A DNA stretch of 15,939 nucleotides from Flavobacteriaceae bacterium UBA5534 (GTDB lineage: Bacteria > Bacteroidota > Bacteroidia > Flavobacteriales > Flavobacteriaceae), in the NCBI GenBank assembly GCA_002426015.1, contig DINS01000034.1, positions 1-15,939 on the forward strand, written 5' to 3'. This document shows positions 6,467 through 14,645 of this stretch, piece by piece. Position 1 is the stretch's first letter. The number at the start of each line of letters is the position of its first letter. The position numbers were made by a program, and so were the translations under genes. The notes beneath the pieces were generated by a model that made no database searches, had not been told where the DNA came from, and saw nothing but the letters and a program-made list of their open reading frames with translations.

Positions 6467-6474
6467 TACATTTG
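6467..6474 (+). promoter_or_regulatory. -7 promoter box (TAnnTTTG)
   Basis: TACATTTG matches the Bacteroidota -7 consensus exactly and lies 20 bp before the ATG at 6495. No clear -33 TTG is seen at the usual spacing, so this is half a promoter signal. The tandem repeat at 6401-6431 is upstream. Confidence 0.4.
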
Positions 6475-6494
6475 CACTAATCAAAGCAATTGTT

Positions 6495-6614
6495 ATGCTC
6501 AAAGTTAAAGGTATCCCATTTTTATTACTGTCTTTTATTTTATTGATTAATTTTTGCTTAAGAACTAAAACATCCATTACCTGTAGAGGTTTCTGTGTGC
6601 TGCGTTTTTTTTAA
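6495..6614 (+). CDS. possible small membrane peptide, 39 residues
   Basis: A 39-codon ORF starting MLKVKGIPFLLLSFILLINF and continuing with a short polar, cysteine-containing tail (LRTKTSITCRGFCVLRFF). It would have one membrane segment (about residues 7-20), a positive N-terminus and two cysteines in the tail. Support comes from an exact TACATTTG box 20 bp upstream and the lack of any other gene nearby. It is convergent with the CDF gene and the two stop codons overlap by two bases. I do not recognise the peptide. It is short enough to be chance in AT-rich DNA; alternatively it may be a signal-sequence remnant of a longer gene. Confidence 0.35.
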   Translation: MLKVKGIPFLLLSFILLINFCLRTKTSITCRGFCVLRFF

Positions 6615-7501
6615 TCATTCGGTTCAATATGAATTATTACGCATCCTATATTTGGTATTTCTTTTCGTAAATAGTCTTTTAATTTATGCGTAATATCGTG
6701 TCCAACTTTTACGGAAATTTCACTATGAACAATTGCGTGTAAATCTATGTGAAACTTCATGCCAGCTTTTCTAATAAAACATTTTTCTGTTCCTAAAACA
6801 CCTTCTACTTGCATAGATTTTATTCTAATTTCAATTATTAGATCGTCGTAAAGTTGTTCATCCATAATTTCGCCTAAAGCTGGTCTAAAAATTAAGTAGC
6901 TATTATATAAAATAAAACCAGAAGCAAATAAGGCTGCCCAATCATCTGCAGTTTCATAACCTTTTCCAAATATGATTGCTATTGAAATTCCAATAAAAGC
7001 CATTATCGAAGTTATTGCATCACTTCTATGATGCCAAGCATCTGCTTTAAGTGAAGAACTATTTGTTTGTTTACTTTTCTTAATTACAATTTGAAATGAG
7101 ATTTCTTTCCAAACTATTATCAGACCTAATACGACTAAAGTCCAAGATTTAGGAATTTTATGAGGTGTCTGAATATTTCGAATACTTTCAAATGCGATTA
7201 TAGTAGCAGAAACAACAAGGAAGGCGACTACTGCAAAGGTAATAAGTGGTTCAATTTTTCCGTGACCATACGGATGATTTTTGTCTGCTGGTCGTTTTGC
7301 ATATTTAAAACCTAATAAAACTAAAAATGAAGCAAAGATATCTGTCGTAGATTCTATCGCATCTGCAATTAGAGCATAAGAATTTCCAAAAAATCCTGCT
7401 AGTCCTTTTATCAAAGCCAAAGCAGAATTTCCTATTATACTGAAATAAGTGGTTCGTATGGCAGTTTGTTCATTAGTCTTTATTTTTAACGGGTTGCACA
7501 T
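6611..7501 (-). CDS. cation diffusion facilitator (CDF) family metal exporter
   Basis: A 296-residue inner-membrane antiporter of normal CDF length, expected to exchange a divalent metal ion (Zn, Fe, Co, Mn or Cd) for protons and move it out of the cytoplasm. Six hydrophobic segments are visible at about 18-38, 43-65, 83-105, 118-138, 162-178 and 187-205, followed by a cytoplasmic ferredoxin-like domain. The transport site appears as E50-x3-D54 in TM2 (DAIESTTD) and H157-x3-D161 in TM5 (DAWHHRSD). The loop signature NHPYGHGKIEPL is at 75-86. The C-terminal domain carries H251, H255 and H291 in FHIDLHAIV and VIIHIEP, matching the regulatory metal sites. The gene stands alone: 333 bp and a terminator separate it from the RND operon. 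TM2 carries Glu where FieF has Asp, so selectivity cannot be read off. Confidence 0.9.
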   Translation of the reverse strand: MCNPLKIKTNEQTAIRTTYFSIIGNSALALIKGLAGFFGNSYALIADAIESTTDIFASFLVLLGFKYAKRPADKNHPYGHGKIEPLITFAVVAFLVVSATIIAFESIRNIQTPHKIPKSWTLVVLGLIIVWKEISFQIVIKKSKQTNSSSLKADAWHHRSDAITSIMAFIGISIAIIFGKGYETADDWAALFASGFILYNSYLIFRPALGEIMDEQLYDDLIIEIRIKSMQVEGVLGTEKCFIRKAGMKFHIDLHAIVHSEISVKVGHDITHKLKDYLRKEIPNIGCVIIHIEPND

Positions 7502-7834
7502 TTCTGTTTGTATATATAGTTATGAGTAAAAAACGATTTTTCGATTTAATGCTGACCTTAAAATATAAAATAATCAATGAACTTAGCATTTCACATTCTT
7601 TGTTAGCCGTTACTTGTTTCCGTTCTCCTTCAATTCGAATTTTCTCTTCTTAGTCCCGATTGAACGTTAGTAAAACATACTCTTTTGCGGTTATTGGCAT
7701 AGCGTTTTATTAAAAAAAATGTACAAAAGTTTATTTTGGCGAATTCTAGAGTATTTTAAAATAAGCAACTTATAGAAAATGACTGTGCAAATTGAACACA
7801 GCCATTTCTTAAATAAATTATGGTTTTCTAAAGA
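7502..7834. other. intergenic spacer between CDF and RND pump genes
   Basis: No gene is supported here. It holds the RND operon terminator at its right end and must hold the promoter of the CDF gene, though no exact TAnnTTTG box was found before the ATG at 7501. A 43-codon plus-strand ORF (7522-7653) has no supporting signal. Confidence 0.5.
7777..7807 (-). terminator. terminator of the RND efflux operon
   Basis: An 11-bp stem (7777-7787 with 7797-7807, 9-nt loop) starts 27 bp after the pump stop codon. In minus-strand RNA all positions pair with one G-U, while plus-strand RNA would have an A-C mismatch, which fixes the direction. The following T-run is weak (TCTATAAG after the stem's own T's). 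Confidence 0.6.
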
Positions 7835-10800
7835 TTATTGCCGTTTACTAAGAACCAATTGATACACACATGGAATTACCACCAAGTTCAAAACAGTAGC
7901 CGATAACAATCCACCTAAAATAACTACAGCCATTGGGCTTTGTATTTCACTACCAGGTTCGCCTCCTTTTAAAGCTAGTGGAATTAATGCCAAACCTGTT
8001 GTAAAAGCTGTCATTAAGATAGGATTTAAACGGTCTAGAGCGCCTGTTTTTATCAACTGAAATCCTGTTATACCGTCTTTTCGTAAATCTTCATAACGTG
8101 AAACCAATAAAATACCGTTACGTGTAGCAATTCCAAGGAGACTTATAAAACCAATAGTTGCAGCAATACTAATGATTCCTGATGTAAAATACACAATAAA
8201 AATTCCTCCTATTAAAGCTAACGGTAAATTAATCAATACTACAAATGCCAATTTTACATCTTTAAACTCGTAATACAGTAATAGAAAAATGATAGCTATG
8301 GCAATGATTGCTGTTATCAAAAGTAATTGTGATGCTTTAGATTCGCTTTCAAACTGTCCGCCATATTGTACTCTGTAGCCTTCTGGCATCGCCACATTTT
8401 TTGCAACTACTTCCTTAATTTCATTTACTGCACCTCGTAAATCTCGACCTTGAACATTAGCAGCAACCACAATTTTACGTTGTACATCTTCACGATTAAT
8501 GGTGTTAGGACTACTCACAGATTGAATGGTTGCCAACTCACCTAATATGGTTTGACCACCATTTGGTAGGCTAATTAAGGTATTGTTGATGTTCTCAATA
8601 TCATCTCTAAATGGTTTTTCGTAGCGTACTACCAAATCAAAATACTGTTGTCCTTCATAAATTTCACCTGCTTCTTCACCAGCAAAAGCAATATCTACTT
8701 GTTCCATTAAATTTCCTACGGTCATTCCATAAGCGGAAAGAATTTGACGTTTTGGTTTGATGCGTATTTGTGGCACTTCAATTTGCTGATCTACCGATAC
8801 ATCTGCCAATCCATCAATATCTTTGATGTTTTGTTCAATGCTTTTACCAATTTCAAACAAACGTTGCAAATCTGAACCAAAAATCTTTATAGCAATATTG
8901 GCACGTGTTCCAGAAAGCATATGGTCAATTCGATGCGCAATGGGTTGACCCAAGGTAATATTTACTCCTGGTGCCATACTTAACTTGTTTCTGACTTCTT
9001 CAAAAAAGGCTTCTTTAGTTTTGTCCTTCAGAATAAAGGGCACATCTATTTCTGAAGCATTTACACCTTGTGCGTGTTCATCTAATTCTGCTCTTCCTTG
9101 TCTTCTGGTAACGACTTCCACTTCGGGTAAATCCAATAAAATCTGCTCTATTAATATCCCTGTTTTGTTACTTTCTTCCAACGACATACCTGGTGGACCA
9201 ACAACACTAATCACCAAAGACCCTTCATTAAATTCAGGTAGAAAACTTCTTCCCAATTGTGTGAGAAGTATAAGGCTGATGATAAATGCAATTATGGTAG
9301 TTCCAATAATGGTTTTAGGAATATTTGTGGCTCGCTCCAAGATATTGCCATAATGTTTCTGTAACCAACGTTCAACACGCGTACCTTCTGCTTGTTTATT
9401 GAGTAGTTTTTCATTATTTAATAAATAAGAACACAAAATTGGTGTTACGGTTACTGCAACTATTAATGATGTTAAAACAGACGTTACAAAAGCAATTCCC
9501 AAGGGTTGCAACAATCTGCCTTCCATGCCACTTAAAAAGAACAGTGGAATAAATGATACAATAATAATTAGGGTCGCAATGATGATGGAACTTCTTATTT
9601 CTATCGATGCTTCAAGAACAACTGTAATTGTCGATTGACGTTCTGCTTTTGGTTTTTTGATATTTTCCCTTAATCGTTTATACACATTCTCCACATCAAT
9701 AATGGCATCATCAACTAATGCACCAATAGCAATTGCCATACCTCCTAAACTCATAGTATTAATAGTATAACCCAACCATTTTAGTATGATGATGGACACT
9801 AATAATGAAATTGGAATTGCCAATAAGGAAATCAATGTCGTTCTCCAATTCATTAAAAAGATGAACAGGATAATCATTACAAAAAACGCACCTTCCAATA
9901 AGGTTTGATTCAAGTTGCTAATGGATGCATCAATAAAATCGGACTGTCTAAAAATTTGACTTTTAATGTTGACACCTTTTGGTAAGGTTGTTTTTAAATC
10001 GGCAATCGCTTCATCTAGTCGCTCCGTTAATTCAAGTGTGTTGACATCTGGTTGTTTAGCAATGGTTAGAATAACTGATGGATTTGCATTTAATGAACCA
10101 TCACCAATTTTATCGGCAGCTCCAATTTTAACTGTTGCTACGTCCTTAATTTTTATGGTTTGCCCATTAATTTGCTTTAAAACAGCTTCCTGTAAATCTT
10201 CTAATGCGTAAGCTCTACCACTACCCTTAATGATATACTGATTACCATATTGATTTATTACGCCACCAGGTGCATTTTTGTTTGCTTCCTTAACGTGTTC
10301 TACCAAATCGGAAAGACTTACATCATAATGTTTCATCTTTTCAGGATTGGCAAATACCTGATACTGCTTATAATCGCCACCAATGACTACCACATTAGCA
10401 ATACCACTAATGGCCTTTATGCGTGGGCGAATTGTCCAATCTGATAAGGTTCTTAATTCCATAGCAGATAAATTATCAGACGTGACACCTAACAACATTA
10501 TTTCACCCATAATGGATGAAATAGGCGCCATTGTTGGCGCACCAATGCCTTCAGGCAAATTCTCTCTGACGGTTGTGATCCGCTCACTAACAATTTGGCG
10601 TGCGCGATAAATATCGGTTCCCCATTCAAATTCTACCCAAACAATCGAAACTCCTGCTGCTGATGACGAACGGATTCGTCTAACATTTGGCGACCCGTTT
10701 AAAGCTGTTTCCAATTGATAGGTTACTAATTTTTCAACTTCTTCAGATTCGATTCCGTGAGCTTCAGTAAGAATGGTTACCGTTGGCGCTGTTAGGTCTG

Positions 10801-10918
10801 GGAATACATCTACGTTCATAGTTCGTGCATAATACACACCCAATACACTCAACGCAACTGCTCCCAATAGAATGAGTAATCTATTTTGAAGTGAAATTGA
10901 TAATATTTTGTTTAACAT
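7835..10918 (-). CDS. heavy-metal efflux RND transporter, CusA/CzcA family
   Basis: A 1027-residue inner-membrane pump of the HME-RND family. It uses the proton gradient to push metal ions through an adaptor and a TolC-type channel out of the cell. TM1 is at 12-30; the porter domain opens with VDVFPDLTAPTVTILTEAHG (36-55), typical of the family. TM4 carries the proton-relay acids in GALVDDAIIDVENVYKRL (399-416: D403, D404, D408, E410). The second half repeats the layout, with TM segments from about 866 to 1023. Compared by eye with E. coli CusA, the three metal-binding methionines (573, 623, 672) correspond here to S571, E623 and H666. This argues against a strict Cu(I)/Ag(I) site and could suit Zn, Co, Ni or Cd. 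It is the last gene of a five-gene operon, 14 bp after the adaptor, and is followed by a terminator. Confidence 0.93.
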   Translation of the reverse strand: MLNKILSISLQNRLLILLGAVALSVLGVYYARTMNVDVFPDLTAPTVTILTEAHGIESEEVEKLVTYQLETALNGSPNVRRIRSSSAAGVSIVWVEFEWGTDIYRARQIVSERITTVRENLPEGIGAPTMAPISSIMGEIMLLGVTSDNLSAMELRTLSDWTIRPRIKAISGIANVVVIGGDYKQYQVFANPEKMKHYDVSLSDLVEHVKEANKNAPGGVINQYGNQYIIKGSGRAYALEDLQEAVLKQINGQTIKIKDVATVKIGAADKIGDGSLNANPSVILTIAKQPDVNTLELTERLDEAIADLKTTLPKGVNIKSQIFRQSDFIDASISNLNQTLLEGAFFVMIILFIFLMNWRTTLISLLAIPISLLVSIIILKWLGYTINTMSLGGMAIAIGALVDDAIIDVENVYKRLRENIKKPKAERQSTITVVLEASIEIRSSIIIATLIIIVSFIPLFFLSGMEGRLLQPLGIAFVTSVLTSLIVAVTVTPILCSYLLNNEKLLNKQAEGTRVERWLQKHYGNILERATNIPKTIIGTTIIAFIISLILLTQLGRSFLPEFNEGSLVISVVGPPGMSLEESNKTGILIEQILLDLPEVEVVTRRQGRAELDEHAQGVNASEIDVPFILKDKTKEAFFEEVRNKLSMAPGVNITLGQPIAHRIDHMLSGTRANIAIKIFGSDLQRLFEIGKSIEQNIKDIDGLADVSVDQQIEVPQIRIKPKRQILSAYGMTVGNLMEQVDIAFAGEEAGEIYEGQQYFDLVVRYEKPFRDDIENINNTLISLPNGGQTILGELATIQSVSSPNTINREDVQRKIVVAANVQGRDLRGAVNEIKEVVAKNVAMPEGYRVQYGGQFESESKASQLLLITAIIAIAIIFLLLYYEFKDVKLAFVVLINLPLALIGGIFIVYFTSGIISIAATIGFISLLGIATRNGILLVSRYEDLRKDGITGFQLIKTGALDRLNPILMTAFTTGLALIPLALKGGEPGSEIQSPMAVVILGGLLSATVLNLVVIPCVYQLVLSKRQ

Positions 10919-10932
10919 TTCTCTTCGTTTTT

Positions 10933-12435
10933 TTAATGTTCATGACCGTGTGCAGGTACTAAACCAGACATTGAAGCCATTTTAACTTGATATGCACCTG
11001 TAGTTACTACCACTTCACCAACTTGTAATCCTTGAAGAATTTCTACATTTTCGCCATTGCGTTTTCCAATTTTTATAGGTCGCCTTTCAAAACTTTCTCC
11101 TGAAAGTTGAACCATAACTGAATAACTTCCATAGTCTTCCAACAAGGCATTGACAGGAATCATTGTGTTTTGGGTTGCGTTACCCATGGCAATTTGAACC
11201 TGCGTTAAGCTACCTTCTGGCATATCAACAACGTCATTTACTTTCGCAAATACCGAAATAAGCGGTCTGTTATTGTCTACATCTTTAGCGATAGAAAGGA
11301 TAGAACCTCCAGAAGTTGCCACATTACGCCATTGACCATCTTTAGTTTGATACCAAATACCTTGGACGTTATCCATTGTAAGCCCATAAGACGCTGCTAT
11401 TTGTGTTTTTAATACTCTGGATTGAAGCGTTCCTATTGTTACAACAGCCACACCTTGTTCAACATAATCGCCATTAGTTACGTTAATCGCTGTGATGTAA
11501 CCATCAAAAGGTGCACGAATTTGTTTTCCACCACCAGATACTCCAGACGCAAGACTTTGGTAATTTGATTTTGCAATGTTGTAATTGCTTTCTACTTTTT
11601 CAAATTCCGCCTTTGGGACAATTTTAGATTCGTAAAGCTCTTTCTTTCTGTCATATTCAGATTTGGCTTGTTGGTATTTCGCTTTCGCGGAAGCAATATC
11701 TGTAATCAAATTATTAGATGCCAATCCTTGACTGTTTACATTAATTAATAATTGTCCGCGCTTCACTTGTGTGCCTTCTGTAAGATTGTTAACCACGAAA
11801 TCTACTACACCGCTGGATTTAGCTATTAATGTTTTTACTGATGCTGATGAAGGCGTCCAAACACCCGATGTATTAATTACGTCATAAACTTTTCCATTAA
11901 CCACAGGTGCTGTTTGAAAGTCGATTTTCCAGGCTTGTTCTTTTAAAAACGAAATACTTCCATCGTCATCGGCAGTTCCTAAAGCCTTTATTGCTTCGTC
12001 TGCATTAGCATATACTGTTACATGATCAATCATGATTTTGTCTGAATACTCTGGTGTTGTTAATTCAAAAACCAATTGATAATTACCTGCTTCTTTAGGT
12101 TGAATGGTGGGAGAAAATATGCCAGGAGATGTAGGTGCTTCTACAGTATTGCGAATTCCTTTATCACCTTTAATCAAACTAACCGTAACTGAACCTTTTT
12201 GAACAGGCTGATGTTTGTCCAATATCGTAAAGTGAGCTGCAAATCTGCTTGAATTTCCAACTATTAAAACAGGAAAGTCTACAAATAGTTCTGTTTTGTC
12301 TGTCCAAATGGTAAGGTCTAACCGTGGAATATCTTCTCCAAGGTGACTACCATCTGCATTATGTGCGTGTGCATTTTCTACCTTGTTATTACAAGACATT
12401 GCCAAAAAGGCAAGCACTACTATTATATATTTCAT
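10933..12435 (-). CDS. RND periplasmic adaptor (membrane fusion protein), lipoprotein
   Basis: A 500-residue adaptor linking the RND pump to the outer-membrane channel. A lipoprotein signal ends in FLAMSC (C15), so it is anchored to a membrane by lipid. Directly after it comes a metal-binding-like stretch, HAHNADGSH (23-31). Residues about 38-145 form an extra beta-rich N-terminal domain seen in many Bacteroidota CusB-like proteins. The two lipoyl half-motifs lie near 195-235 and 303-337, flanking a helical hairpin at about 240-297 (AKAKYQQAKSEYDRKKELYE). A beta-barrel and membrane-proximal domain follow. The protein ends in HGHEH, a further possible metal ligand set. It sits 14 bp upstream of the pump and 20 bp after the small His-rich lipoprotein. 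No CusF-like domain is fused. Confidence 0.92.
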   Translation of the reverse strand: MKYIIVVLAFLAMSCNNKVENAHAHNADGSHLGEDIPRLDLTIWTDKTELFVDFPVLIVGNSSRFAAHFTILDKHQPVQKGSVTVSLIKGDKGIRNTVEAPTSPGIFSPTIQPKEAGNYQLVFELTTPEYSDKIMIDHVTVYANADEAIKALGTADDDGSISFLKEQAWKIDFQTAPVVNGKVYDVINTSGVWTPSSASVKTLIAKSSGVVDFVVNNLTEGTQVKRGQLLINVNSQGLASNNLITDIASAKAKYQQAKSEYDRKKELYESKIVPKAEFEKVESNYNIAKSNYQSLASGVSGGGKQIRAPFDGYITAINVTNGDYVEQGVAVVTIGTLQSRVLKTQIAASYGLTMDNVQGIWYQTKDGQWRNVATSGGSILSIAKDVDNNRPLISVFAKVNDVVDMPEGSLTQVQIAMGNATQNTMIPVNALLEDYGSYSVMVQLSGESFERRPIKIGKRNGENVEILQGLQVGEVVVTTGAYQVKMASMSGLVPAHGHEH

Positions 12436-12455
12436 ATGTATTTATTTATTGTTCT

Positions 12456-12701
12456 TTAATGGTCGTGGTGTTCAGCGCCATCATCGTGTTTGTGAGTTTT
12501 AGTCTTTATTTCTGTAGAATCTATTTCTACTTGAAACTCCTCTTGTTCTATAGTTTCATCGTGCATATGACCGCCATCTGCATCATGTTCGTGCCCATGT
12601 TCTTCAATAGTTTCTGAATTCTTTTTTGTGTCTCTACAAGAGGTTATAGTAATCATTGAACCTATAACTAATGTGAATATTATTTTTGAAATTTTACTCA
12701 T
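12456..12701 (-). CDS. small His-rich lipoprotein, probable metal binder
   Basis: An 81-residue exported protein. From the ATG at 12701 it begins MSKISKIIFTLVIGSMITIT followed by SC, a normal lipoprotein signal with the lipidated cysteine at residue 22. The mature part is short, acidic and His-rich: EEHGHEHDADGGHMHDE in the middle and HKHDDGAEHHDH at the C-terminus, with no other domain. The in-frame ATG at 12743 would add 14 residues before the signal peptide, so I reject it. The HxHxADGxH stretch closely resembles the segment after the lipid cysteine of the adaptor encoded next door. A role as periplasmic metal sponge or metal donor to the RND complex is inferred from composition and operon position only. 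Confidence 0.8.
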   Translation of the reverse strand: MSKISKIIFTLVIGSMITITSCRDTKKNSETIEEHGHEHDADGGHMHDETIEQEEFQVEIDSTEIKTKTHKHDDGAEHHDH

Positions 12702-12761
12702 TGCTAAATATTTGTTTTGGTATTCGTGAATCTTCAATTTCATAATTGTACGTTATAAAGT

Positions 12762-13946
12762 TTATAATCGATGCTTTAATAATTGTGCTTGAAGCAGTTG
12801 TAATTCCTTTTCCATTCGAAGCATTTTATCTGAAGCATTTCTGTAAAACTGAAGCTCTACATAGTAATCCATAAAAGAAAACTCGCCTAGCGTATAGGCT
12901 TTAAAAAGTAAATCCTCACTTTCTAAATTACCCATTGTACTTTGATACTCGTTAAATTTTGAGCGCATCAATTCGTAACGATTATAAGTTTGTTGAAATT
13001 CGGCGTAAAGTGAATTAGTAATTAATTGGGTGTTGGATTGCTCATACTCATAATTCGCCTGTGCAGCTTTTACTTTGTTTTTGCTACTCCAAATTGGAAT
13101 TGAAAATCCACCGTAAAAACCCGCATAATTATTTCCGTTTATACCTTGATAGTTATAGCCTAGTGCTACGTTTGGAAATGCCTTATTTTTCTCCAATGTT
13201 ACCTTTTGTAATGAAGCTTTTTCATTAATATTTAATTCTTGTAATGAAGGGTCTTTAGATAATTTTTCCTTCCAAAGATTTTCTTTATTTTCTACCTCTG
13301 TTAAAATTATAATTTCTGTTGAAAGACCATCTAAAGGTTTATCGCCATTTAAGATGTTTAGTTTAGATATTTGAATTTGAATATCGCTCTCAATCTGTTC
13401 AACAACAAACTGTTCGTGAATCCAAGCAATTTTGGCTTTATTTAAATCTAAAATACCAACTTGCTCCTTGTTAAAAAGTTCTAGAATTTGGTCGAAAACA
13501 TGCTTACTCTGGGTTCTTCTTTCGGTTTCAATTACTTTCTGTCTTTGCAGGAAAGTAAGTTCTATAAGTAACTCTTTTGCACTCAATAAAACTTCCTGCC
13601 TTTTCTTTGCATAAGCAGCTTGTAGTTGCTCTGATTTTAAATCGTTCCATTTACCACGTGCTGCATATACTGTTGGAAATTCAAAAGACTGAGATATTTG
13701 ATATTCGCTATATGCATCGGTTGTATTATCACCAAAGGGTAAATAATATCCAGAGAGATGTGGGTCGGGTAAATTGTTAGTGCTTTTATTTTCGAGTTGT
13801 TGGCTTTCAATAAAAGATTGATAGCCTTTCAACGCTGTATTATTCTGTTCTATTTCATTAAGTAATTCCGCAATACTTTTAGTTTGAGAAAAACCATTCA
13901 TAAAGAACAGGCATCCGCAAATTGCGAATACGATGTATTTATTCAT
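12762..13946 (-). CDS. TolC-family outer membrane efflux channel
   Basis: A 394-residue outer membrane factor, the exit duct of the tripartite pump. A signal peptide (MNKYIVFAICGCLFFMNGFS, cut near residue 20) is followed by a mature protein made mostly of long amphipathic helices with periodic charges, as in the TolC helical barrel (for example about 104-175 and 300-394). Two internally similar halves are expected; the second half includes NVALGYNYQGINGNNYAGFY, alternating strand residues like the membrane beta-barrel of these proteins, and FYGGFSIPIWSS, a common motif in CusC/CzcC-like channels of this phylum. It is somewhat short for the family (usually over 400). No lipobox is present. 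It lies second in the operon, 72 bp after the His-rich gene. Confidence 0.88.
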   Translation of the reverse strand: MNKYIVFAICGCLFFMNGFSQTKSIAELLNEIEQNNTALKGYQSFIESQQLENKSTNNLPDPHLSGYYLPFGDNTTDAYSEYQISQSFEFPTVYAARGKWNDLKSEQLQAAYAKKRQEVLLSAKELLIELTFLQRQKVIETERRTQSKHVFDQILELFNKEQVGILDLNKAKIAWIHEQFVVEQIESDIQIQISKLNILNGDKPLDGLSTEIIILTEVENKENLWKEKLSKDPSLQELNINEKASLQKVTLEKNKAFPNVALGYNYQGINGNNYAGFYGGFSIPIWSSKNKVKAAQANYEYEQSNTQLITNSLYAEFQQTYNRYELMRSKFNEYQSTMGNLESEDLLFKAYTLGEFSFMDYYVELQFYRNASDKMLRMEKELQLLQAQLLKHRL

Positions 13947-14018
13947 TGTTTGTGATTTTTAGGTTTAATCTGAATTTATAAAAAGGACTACTGCCATAGA
14001 GGAAGTATTCCTATACGA

Positions 14019-14453
14019 TTAACCTAAAGATGGTGGACCTCGTGAATCGAGGGATGAGAGATATGCGTTAAAATAATTATTGGGTGGATGATAGACCTTT
14101 ATTTTTTCGGCCTCATCATAATTTATAGTACTATGATAGTGTACAACTGAAAGAGGTGTACTTATATCCTTTTTAACTTCGATGTGCTTTATACTGCTTT
14201 CGTGTGTTAACAGTATTTCATTAGATACTACTGAATGCACGTGCATTTCCAAAAACAAATCTAAAAATCCCTTGTTAGGACTTTCTTTTTCTGGTAAACC
14301 GTGATGGTGGCCGTGTGTATCGCTATGCGCAAAAGCTTTATGTATATGTTCAACACCGTGTTCGTGGTGCCAATGCGGCAACACTTGATGCAATAGCAGC
14401 ATAGAGAATATCCCTAAGAAGAAAAGTGATTTTATGTTATGGTTTTTTTGCAT
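14019..14453 (-). CDS. His-rich exported protein of unknown function
   Basis: A 144-residue protein that opens the RND operon. The N-terminus is a signal peptide or membrane anchor (about residues 7-24, IKSLFFLGIFSMLLLHQ), followed at once by a dense histidine region, PHWHHEHGVEHIHKAF then HSDTHGHHHG, with about a dozen His in 35 residues. The rest is polar with scattered His (MHVHS, VHYHS), and the C-terminus ends SRGPPSLG; a short RGPP-like tail is something I have seen on other small metal-associated proteins (e.g. DUF2946). Its start is set at the ATG at 14453, since the alternative TTG at 14462 lies inside a promoter -7 box. A periplasmic metal buffer or sensor partner for the efflux pump is a guess from composition and location. 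Confidence 0.75.
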   Translation of the reverse strand: MQKNHNIKSLFFLGIFSMLLLHQVLPHWHHEHGVEHIHKAFAHSDTHGHHHGLPEKESPNKGFLDLFLEMHVHSVVSNEILLTHESSIKHIEVKKDISTPLSVVHYHSTINYDEAEKIKVYHPPNNYFNAYLSSLDSRGPPSLG

Positions 14454-14459
14454 CAGGCA

Positions 14460-14467
14460 CAAAAATA
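14460..14467 (-). promoter_or_regulatory. promoter -7 box of the RND efflux operon
   Basis: TATTTTTG on the minus strand matches TAnnTTTG exactly and ends 6 bp before the ATG at 14453. A TTG lies 24 bp upstream, one base beyond the usual 17-23. If this box is used, the transcript would be leaderless or nearly so. The 14463-14645 gap also holds AACAATTGTT (14559-14568) and AATAAT-AAA-ATTATT (14536-14550), possible operator palindromes. Confidence 0.45.
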
Positions 14468-14645
14468 CTAAATTTTAAAGAATTTATTTAACAATATAGT
14501 TTGCTTTAGAAAAACATACAACTTTTTTCTTAAAGAATAATAAAATTATTTAATCTTAAACAATTGTTGGAAAATACTATTTTATCAAAATTTTCAATAG
14601 GCTCCATCAAAGATTTATAAATAGATTTATTTGTATAATTATTTT

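Larger units (their letters stand above)
5734..6610. other. 877-bp AT-rich spacer, possible cargo/backbone junction
   Basis: Apart from the palindromes near 5735-5790, this stretch holds no gene of normal size. Base composition is visibly more AT-rich than in the mobilization and ssb region. Plus-strand ORFs of 39 codons (5917-6036), 41 codons (6121-6246) and 39 codons (6495-6614) are present; only the last has supporting signals. An imperfect 15-bp tandem repeat (AGAACTCTGTTTATT 6401-6415, AGAGCTCTGTTTAATT 6416-6431) and a TCTAATTAGA palindrome (6394-6403) lie in it. No terminal repeats or transposase remnants were recognised. Confidence 0.45.

Noticed and set aside
7600..7620. GTTAGCCGTTAC segment resembling an integron attC core
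   Set aside because: It does not fit GTTRRRY, has no paired RYYYAAC partner with internal core sites, and no integrase is near.
7522..7653. 43-codon plus-strand ORF in the CDF-RND spacer
   Set aside because: Low-complexity composition, antisense to the CDF promoter region, no supporting signal.
8985..10610. Plus-strand ORFs of 64-122 codons inside the RND gene
   Set aside because: Antisense shadows of a clearly recognisable 1027-residue pump.
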